Shown: in pieces, positions 57,568 through 62,862 of the stretch | Layout of the letters: every line of letters starts with the position of its first letter | Position numbering within the stretch: the stretch's first letter is position 1 | From: Streptomyces sp. G-G2 | GTDB taxonomy: Bacteria > Actinomycetota > Actinomycetes > Streptomycetales > Streptomycetaceae | Assembly: GCF_030063135.1 (NCBI RefSeq) | Contig: NZ_JASISO010000049.1 | Coordinates: forward strand, 1-62,862 | Length of the DNA: 62,862 nucleotides | Direction: 5' to 3' | Notes under the pieces: generated by a model | Database searches by the model: none | The model's input: the letters and a program-made list of their open reading frames with translations, nothing else | What the model was told of the DNA's origin: nothing | Made by a program: the position numbers and the translations under genes

Positions 57568-58988
57568 CGGCCGGTGACCTCGCCCTCGCGCTCGAGGAGC
57601 GCCAGCGCGACCCGCTCCAGTCCGATGGACCTGGACGCCTTCACCAGCACGACGTCTCCCGGGCGCAGTTCACTGCGCAACAGGTCGACCGCCGCCTGCG
57701 CGTCGGACACGAGCACCGACTCCTCACCCCACGAACCCTCGTTATATGCGCCCAGTTGCAGCCAGGACGCTTCCCTGCCCCCGACTGCGACGAGCTTGCT
57801 CACGTTGAGCCGGACGGCAAGCCGTCCGATCGCGTCGTGCTCGGCGAGCGACTCGTCGCCCAGCTCGGCCATGGGACCGAGCACCGCCCACGTGCGGCCC
57901 CCGTTCGCCCGCGCGCCACCTCCCATCGCGGCAAGTGCGCGCAGGGCGGCCCGCATGGACTCCGGGTTCGCGTTGTAGGCGTCGTTGACGACTGTCACGC
58001 CGTCCGCCCGCTCGGTGACCTCCATCCGCCACCGGGACAGCGTGCCCGCCCCGGAGAGCGCGGTGGCGATCTCGGCGACGGACATGCCCAGCACATGGGC
58101 GACGGCGGCCGCGGCGAGCGCGTTCGACACGTGGTGCTCACCGTACAGCCGCAAGGTCACTTCGCCGCACCCGGTGGGTGTGTGGAGTGTGAAGGAGGGC
58201 TGACCCGCGGGGGTCATCCGCACGTCGGTGGCGCGTACGTCGGCGTCCTCGGCCTCGCCGAAGAGGACCGTACGGGCCTTCGTGCGGGCGGTCATGGCCC
58301 GTACGAGCGGGTCGTCGGCGTTCAGGACGGCGACGCCGCCCGCGGCCTCGTCGGGCAGGGCCTCGACCAGTTCGCCCTTGGCCACGGCGATCTGCTCGCG
58401 GCTGCCGAACTCGCCGATGTGGGCGGTGCCGACATTGAGGACCAGGCCGATCCGGGGCGGGGTGAGACCGGTGAGGTAGGCGATGTGGCCGACGCCGCGG
58501 GCGCCCATCTCCAGGACGAGGTGCCGGGTGTCCGCGGTGGCCTTCAGCGCGGTGAGCGGCAGGCCGATCTCGTTGTTGAGGGAGCCCGGCGTCCACACGG
58601 TGGGCGCGTGGTGCTGGAGCACCTGGGCGATCAGGTCCTTGGTCGAGGTCTTCCCGGCGGAGCCGGTCAGGGCCACCACGTCGGTGCCGAGGCGCTCGAC
58701 GACGGCCCGGGCGAGGGCGCCGAGCGCCTTCTCGACGTCGGGGACGACGATCGCGGGTACGCCGACGGGCCGGGCCGCGAGGACGGCCGCCGCGCCCGCG
58801 GCGACCGCGCGCGCGGCGTAGTCGTGGCCGTCGACCTGCTCCCCGTCGAAGGCGGCGAAGAGGCCGCCCGGTTCGACCTGGCGGGAGTCGATGACGACGG
58901 CCCCGGTGATGCGTACGGACGGATCCGGTATGTCGTGCGCGAGCCCGCCGGTGATGTCGGCGATCTCGGCGAGGGAGAGGTCGATCAC
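57564..58988 (-). CDS. murF: UDP-MurNAc-tripeptide--D-Ala-D-Ala ligase
   Basis: 474 aa. N-terminal substrate domain (ITGAVVIDSRQVEPGGLFAAFDGEQVDGHDYA), P-loop VALTGSAGKTSTKDLIAQVL, LNNEIGLPLTAL, NVGTAHIGEFGS, LNADDPLVRAM and DAYNANPESMRAALRAL are clear. It adds D-Ala-D-Ala to finish the pentapeptide. Overlaps with murE (4 bp) and mraY (4 bp) tie it into the operon. No van-type change is visible. Confidence 0.97.
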   Translation of the reverse strand: MIDLSLAEIADITGGLAHDIPDPSVRITGAVVIDSRQVEPGGLFAAFDGEQVDGHDYAARAVAAGAAAVLAARPVGVPAIVVPDVEKALGALARAVVERLGTDVVALTGSAGKTSTKDLIAQVLQHHAPTVWTPGSLNNEIGLPLTALKATADTRHLVLEMGARGVGHIAYLTGLTPPRIGLVLNVGTAHIGEFGSREQIAVAKGELVEALPDEAAGGVAVLNADDPLVRAMTARTKARTVLFGEAEDADVRATDVRMTPAGQPSFTLHTPTGCGEVTLRLYGEHHVSNALAAAAVAHVLGMSVAEIATALSGAGTLSRWRMEVTERADGVTVVNDAYNANPESMRAALRALAAMGGGARANGGRTWAVLGPMAELGDESLAEHDAIGRLAVRLNVSKLVAVGGREASWLQLGAYNEGSWGEESVLVSDAQAAVDLLRSELRPGDVVLVKASRSIGLERVALALLEREGEVTGR

Positions 58989-60739
58989 TGGTTCACCTCG
59001 GCCTGTCGGGCGGTCGGGGTCTGGTCCTGGGTGCGGGCGCGGTGCGCCTCGATGGCCGCGCGGAGCACCGCGCGGTCGTCGAAGGGGCGTACGACGCCCG
59101 CCGTGTCCTGGCCCTGCTCGTGGCCCTTGCCCGCGACGAGGACGGTGTCACCGGGCTCGGCGCGCGCGACGGCCGCGGCGACGGCCGCCGCCCGGTCGGC
59201 GTCGAGCAGGACGGTGGCCCGCTCGGCGGCCGGGACGGACACGGCTCCTTCGAGCATCGCGGCGAGGATCGCCAGCGGGTCCTCGGAGCGCGGGTTGTCG
59301 GAGGTCAGCAGCAGGGTGTCGGCGAACCGGGCCGCCGCGGCGCCCATCGGGGCGCGCTTGGTGACGTCGCGGTCGCCGCCACAGCCGATCACGATGTGCA
59401 GCTTGCCCTCGGTGACCTCGCGCAGGGCCCGCAGCACCGATTCCACGGCGTCGGTCTTGTGCGCGTAGTCGACGACGGCGAGGTACGGCTGGCCCGCGTC
59501 CACCCGCTCCAGGCGGCCCGGGACGCCGGGGACGGCGGCGACGCCGTCGGCGGCGGTCTGCGGGTCGAGCCCGGCGGCGGCCAGGGTGACGATCGCGGCG
59601 ACGGTGTTGGCCACGTTGAAGGGGCCGGGCAGCGGCGCGCTGGCCCGTACCCGCTGTCCGTCCGGGCCCACCAGGGTCAGGGTGGAGCCGACGGGGCCGG
59701 ACACGACGTCCTCGGCACGCCAGTCGGCGGCCGGGTCGCCGGTGGCCGAGAAGGTGACCAGCGGGATGTGCGCCTCCTTCGCGAGCCGACGGCCGTACTC
59801 GTCGTCGAGGTTGACCACGCCCAGGCGGCTGCGGCGCTCGGTGAAGAGCTGCGCCTTGGCCTGGAAGTAGTCCTCCATGTCGGAGTGGAACTCCATGTGC
59901 TCGGGGCTCAGGTTGTTGAAGACGGCGACGTCGAAGACGCAGCCGTCCACCCGGCCGAGCACCAGGGCGTGGCTGGAGACCTCCATGGCGACGGCCTCGA
60001 CGCCGCGTTCGCGCATGACCGCGAAGAGCGCCTGGAGGTCGGTGGCCTCGGGGGTGGTGCGTTCCGACTTGATGGCCTGGTCGCCGATGCGCATCTCGAC
60101 CGTGCCGATCAGTCCGGTGGTCCGGCCCGCCCGGCGCAGTCCGCCCTCGATCAGGTACGCGGTTGTGGTCTTGCCGGAGGTGCCGGTGATGCCGATCTGG
60201 AGCAGGGCCTCGCCGGGGCGTCCGTAGATCTCGGCGGCCAGCTCGCCCATCCGGTCGCGCGGGTCCTCGACGGTCAGGACCGGCAGTCCGGTGGCGGCGG
60301 CGCGCCCGGTGCCCGCGGGATCCGTGAGGATCGCGGCGGCGCCGAGCGCGGCGGCCTGTGGCGCGAAGTCGGCGCCGTGCAACCGGGCTCCGGACAGGGC
60401 CGCGTAGACGTCGCCGGGGCGCACGGCACGTGAGTCGTGCGTGATGCCGGTGATGCCTGTGGGGCGGGCGGGACGGCCCGGGCCGTCGGGGACCTCGCCG
60501 GGCGCGGGCGTCTCGATGCCGAGCAGCGCGGCCAGATCGCCGAGCGGGGTCGGTCGGACGGCCAGCGGCCGGGGCGCTCCGGGCGGCGCTGCCGGGGGCG
60601 CTTTCTGGGTGGTTCTGGGCTGATCAGCGTGGGACACGGCGGTGAGCGTACCGGGCGCGGCGGGCCCGTTGCGAAGCGAGGGCCCGGGTGTGGGGCCCGC
60701 CGCGTCGTGGTTCCCGGGTTTCGGGGTGATCGTTGTCAC
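58985..60739 (-). CDS. murE: UDP-MurNAc-L-Ala-D-Glu--diaminopimelate ligase
   Basis: 584 aa from a GTG at 60739. The first 80 residues are a Pro/Gly-rich extension longer than usual for MurE. The core shows GITHDSRAVRPGDVYAALSGARLHG, P-loop GITGTSGKTTTAYLIEGG, NNLSPEHMEFHSDMEDYFQAKAQLF and the amino-acid selectivity motif LTSDNPRSEDPLAIL; DNPR indicates diaminopimelate (LL-DAP in Streptomyces) rather than lysine. GKGHEQGQDT is at the end. It stops 4 bp within murF and follows ftsI by 37 bp. Confidence 0.97.
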   Translation of the reverse strand: MTTITPKPGNHDAAGPTPGPSLRNGPAAPGTLTAVSHADQPRTTQKAPPAAPPGAPRPLAVRPTPLGDLAALLGIETPAPGEVPDGPGRPARPTGITGITHDSRAVRPGDVYAALSGARLHGADFAPQAAALGAAAILTDPAGTGRAAATGLPVLTVEDPRDRMGELAAEIYGRPGEALLQIGITGTSGKTTTAYLIEGGLRRAGRTTGLIGTVEMRIGDQAIKSERTTPEATDLQALFAVMRERGVEAVAMEVSSHALVLGRVDGCVFDVAVFNNLSPEHMEFHSDMEDYFQAKAQLFTERRSRLGVVNLDDEYGRRLAKEAHIPLVTFSATGDPAADWRAEDVVSGPVGSTLTLVGPDGQRVRASAPLPGPFNVANTVAAIVTLAAAGLDPQTAADGVAAVPGVPGRLERVDAGQPYLAVVDYAHKTDAVESVLRALREVTEGKLHIVIGCGGDRDVTKRAPMGAAAARFADTLLLTSDNPRSEDPLAILAAMLEGAVSVPAAERATVLLDADRAAAVAAAVARAEPGDTVLVAGKGHEQGQDTAGVVRPFDDRAVLRAAIEAHRARTQDQTPTARQAEVNQ

Positions 60740-60776
60740 TGGTGGTGCCTCACGGTCTGGCGGAGCGGGAGTCCGC

Positions 60777-62735
60777 TCACTGGCCGGGTTCGAAGGTGAC
60801 CGGCAGTCCGGCGGGGGCGGTGCCGCTGGGGGCGACTTGGAGGGTCTTGAGGGCGAACTCCATCACCTGCTTGTAGATGGGTCCGCAGATCTGTCCGCCG
60901 AAGTAGCTTCCCTTGGTGGGGTTCTGGATGGCGCAGTACACGGTGATGCGCGGAGCGTCCGCGGGGGCGAAACCCGCGAACGAGGCGGTGTAGCCCTTGT
61001 AGTGGCCCGTGGCCGGATCCACCCGGTTGGACGTTCCCGTCTTGCCGCCGACGCGGTAGCCCGGGATGCGGGCCTTGGTGCCGGTGCCCTCCTGGTCGTC
61101 GACGACCGATTCGAGCATCTGGGCGAGGGTCTTGGCGGTCTCGGGGCTCACCACCTGGCTCTTCTCGGGTGTGGCGGCGGGGGTGAACCGGCCGTCGGGG
61201 CCCTTGGTGCCGCGGACCAGGGTGGGCGTGATCCGGACCCCGCCGTTGGCGATCGTCGAGTAGACGGAGGCCGCCTGCATCGCGTTGAGCGAGAGGCCCT
61301 GGCCGAAGGGGATCGTGTACTGCTGGGAGGTGGACCAGGACTCGGGCTTGGCCAGGATGCCGCGGGACTCGCCCGGGTAACCGAGGCCGGTGGGCTGCCC
61401 GATGCCGAATTTGTCCAGGTAGGAGTACAGGACCTTGTTGGCCTCGGGCTGGGTGGCGCCGAGCTGGCCGGTGGCCAGGATGGTGCCGATGTTGCTGGAC
61501 TTGGCGAGGACCCCGTTGAGGGTCAGGTTCCAGGTCGGGTGGTCGATGTCGTCCTTGAAGAGCCGGTCGCCGCGGTGCAGCCGGTTGGGGACGGTGACGT
61601 GGGTGGCGGGGGTGGCCTTCTTCTCCTCCAGGACCGCGGCCATGGACATCACCTTGGCGGTGGAGCCGGGTTCGTAGACGTCCTGGAGGGCCGCGTTGCC
61701 CATGGCGGCGGAACGGGCCTTGCTGAGGTCGTTGGGGTCGAAGCCGGGGGCGTTGGCCATGGCCAGGACCTCGCCGGTGCGGGTGTCCTGGACGATGACG
61801 TAGCCGCGGTCGGCCTCGGACTTCTGGACCTGCTCGGCGATGGCGCTCTGGGCCGCCCACTGGATGTCGCGGTCGATGGTCAGCTCGATGTCCTGGCCGG
61901 GTACGGCGGGCTTCTCGCTGGACCCGGCGGTGGGGACGCGGCGCCCCCCGGACTGGGCGTAGGTCAGTTCCCCGTCCTTGCCGGAGAGCTTCTTGTCGAG
62001 GGAGGACTCCAGTCCGCCCGCGCCCTTGCCCTCGGCGTTGACGTAACCCAGTATCCCGGCGGCCAGGTCGCCGCCCGGGTACACGCGCTTGCTGCTGGGC
62101 TCCTGGAAGACGCCCGCCATGACGTTCGCGCCGGGGCCGTTGTTCTTCTTGTCGGCGGCGGCCTTCTCGGCGAAGACCCGCTTGAGGTCCTTGATCTGGT
62201 TCCAGACCTGGGGGGTCTGGCGGCGGGCGAGGACGACGTAGCGGGTGTTCTTCGTCGCGAGCCGGTCGGTGAGTTCCTTGACGTCCTTGCCGAGGATCGG
62301 CGAGAGGAGGGCGGCGGCCTGCGCGGGGGCGTCCGGGGCCTTGCTCTCCTGCGGGGTGAACATCGAGGGGTCGGCGGTGATGTCGTGCGCGTCGACGCTG
62401 GTGGCCAGGGCCACGCCCTTGCGGTCGGTGATGTTCCCGCGCTCGGCGGCCAGGGTGTAGCTGGCGAAGCGGTTCTTGGAGGCGACGGCGGAGAAGGCGG
62501 AGGCGTCGACCGCCTGGACCTGGAGCAGCCGGATCACGAAGGCCGCCATCACCAGGGTCAGGGCGACCCCGACCAGCCGCAGCCGGGGCTTGGGGGCGCC
62601 GAGCCGGATGGTGTGCGGGGCGCGGGCCGCGGCGGGGCGGCGGGTGGCCGGGCGGGAGGCGGGGCGCGCGGTCGTACGGGGCCGGGGCCGGGGCGGCCCG
62701 GGGATCCGCCGCCGGGGAGGTTCCTTGGGGCTCAC
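60777..62735 (-). CDS. ftsI: FtsI, septal penicillin-binding protein (class B)
   Basis: 652 aa from GTG 62735. A Pro/Arg-rich cytosolic N-terminus (about 1-53) and one membrane span (LRLVGVALTLVMAAFVIRLLQV, about 52-73) precede the dimerisation domain. The transpeptidase domain shows the SxxK Ser in VYEPGSTAKVMSM (about 357), SxN in AKSSNIGT and KTG in YRVGGKTGTSNRVD, all intact. It crosslinks septal peptidoglycan with FtsW. It starts 4 bp after ftsL, and murE follows at 37 bp. Confidence 0.97.
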   Translation of the reverse strand: MSPKEPPRRRIPGPPRPRPRTTARPASRPATRRPAAARAPHTIRLGAPKPRLRLVGVALTLVMAAFVIRLLQVQAVDASAFSAVASKNRFASYTLAAERGNITDRKGVALATSVDAHDITADPSMFTPQESKAPDAPAQAAALLSPILGKDVKELTDRLATKNTRYVVLARRQTPQVWNQIKDLKRVFAEKAAADKKNNGPGANVMAGVFQEPSSKRVYPGGDLAAGILGYVNAEGKGAGGLESSLDKKLSGKDGELTYAQSGGRRVPTAGSSEKPAVPGQDIELTIDRDIQWAAQSAIAEQVQKSEADRGYVIVQDTRTGEVLAMANAPGFDPNDLSKARSAAMGNAALQDVYEPGSTAKVMSMAAVLEEKKATPATHVTVPNRLHRGDRLFKDDIDHPTWNLTLNGVLAKSSNIGTILATGQLGATQPEANKVLYSYLDKFGIGQPTGLGYPGESRGILAKPESWSTSQQYTIPFGQGLSLNAMQAASVYSTIANGGVRITPTLVRGTKGPDGRFTPAATPEKSQVVSPETAKTLAQMLESVVDDQEGTGTKARIPGYRVGGKTGTSNRVDPATGHYKGYTASFAGFAPADAPRITVYCAIQNPTKGSYFGGQICGPIYKQVMEFALKTLQVAPSGTAPAGLPVTFEPGQ

Positions 62736-62739
62736 TCGG

Positions 62740-62862
62740 TCACCTGCCGGGGGTCGGGGTGGGCTTGCCAGCGGGGGGCGCGGACGCGGGTGCGCCCGGC
62801 GGGACGGAGGACGGTGCGCCGGGCTGCGGGCCGGGCTGCGCGCCCTGCGGGGTGTTCTGCGG
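62740..62862 (-). CDS. ftsL: FtsL-like division protein, C-terminal end (cut by window edge)
   Basis: The last 40 codons of a gene ending 4 bp before ftsI. The peptide starts PQNTPQGAQPGPQPGAPSSV and ends in AGKPTPTPGR, a Pro/Gln-rich tail. The identity as ftsL is inferred from its place directly before ftsI; such low-complexity ends are usual for actinobacterial FtsL. The coiled-coil part is outside the window. Confidence 0.7.
   Translation of the reverse strand, partial: PQNTPQGAQPGPQPGAPSSVPPGAPASAPPAGKPTPTPGR

Overview
The window is a very G+C-rich, gene-dense chromosomal segment with many GTG starts and ATGA/GTGA stop-start overlaps. Gene content and order fit a Streptomyces (or close relative) core chromosome: a merged his-trp locus using PriA, a trpM-type small gene, dnaE, an LL-diaminopimelate type murein pathway, SepF/DivIVA/YlmG, and a division cluster without ftsA. 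I see no insertion sequence, prophage, tRNA, rRNA or CRISPR array.

Positions 1-12,845 (mostly minus strand) hold histidine and tryptophan synthesis: hisD-hisC-hisB-(55-aa membrane protein)-hisH-priA-ridA-hisF, then an MFS exporter and a plus-strand TIGR03085 gene, then hisI-trpE-three small membrane proteins-trpC-trpM-trpB (cut by the window edge). PriA serves as both HisA and TrpF, which ties the two pathways together; no separate trpF or hisG/hisE is present here.

Positions 12,886-31,554 are mixed single genes and short operons: a beta-helix membrane protein, a LON-substrate-binding-domain protein, a YbaK-type deacylase, an ABC-2 exporter with what looks like a truncated DUF2567 gene, a NYN-domain protein, a 57-aa basic protein, dnaE, DUF2252, a DsbA-like thioredoxin, PhoD phosphatase, an M43 metalloprotease, a Ser/Thr kinase and a dienelactone hydrolase.

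Positions 31,623-41,930 contain an MscS channel, a two-component system, and a divergent two-gene unit coding for a second MurG-like glycosyltransferase and a LegB-like sugar-nucleotide dehydratase. Direct repeats one helical turn apart lie between the regulator and this unit, so I propose it is the regulator's target; this is the most unusual accessory locus in the window. A CPA1 antiporter, GNAT enzyme, RluD, LspA and a DksA-like zinc-finger protein with a histone-H1-like tail follow.

Positions 42,217-62,862 start with a translational T-box riboswitch and ileS, then, on the minus strand, the division and cell-wall cluster, read in transcription order: ftsL (partial)-ftsI-murE-murF-mraY-murD-ftsW-murG-ftsQ-ftsZ-pgeF-ylmE-sepF-ylmG-divIVA, ended by a strong U-tract terminator. 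murC, ddl and ftsA are absent from the cluster. Intergenic spaces carry several copies of a short G+C-rich repeat, including two identical 34-bp copies 7 kb apart.
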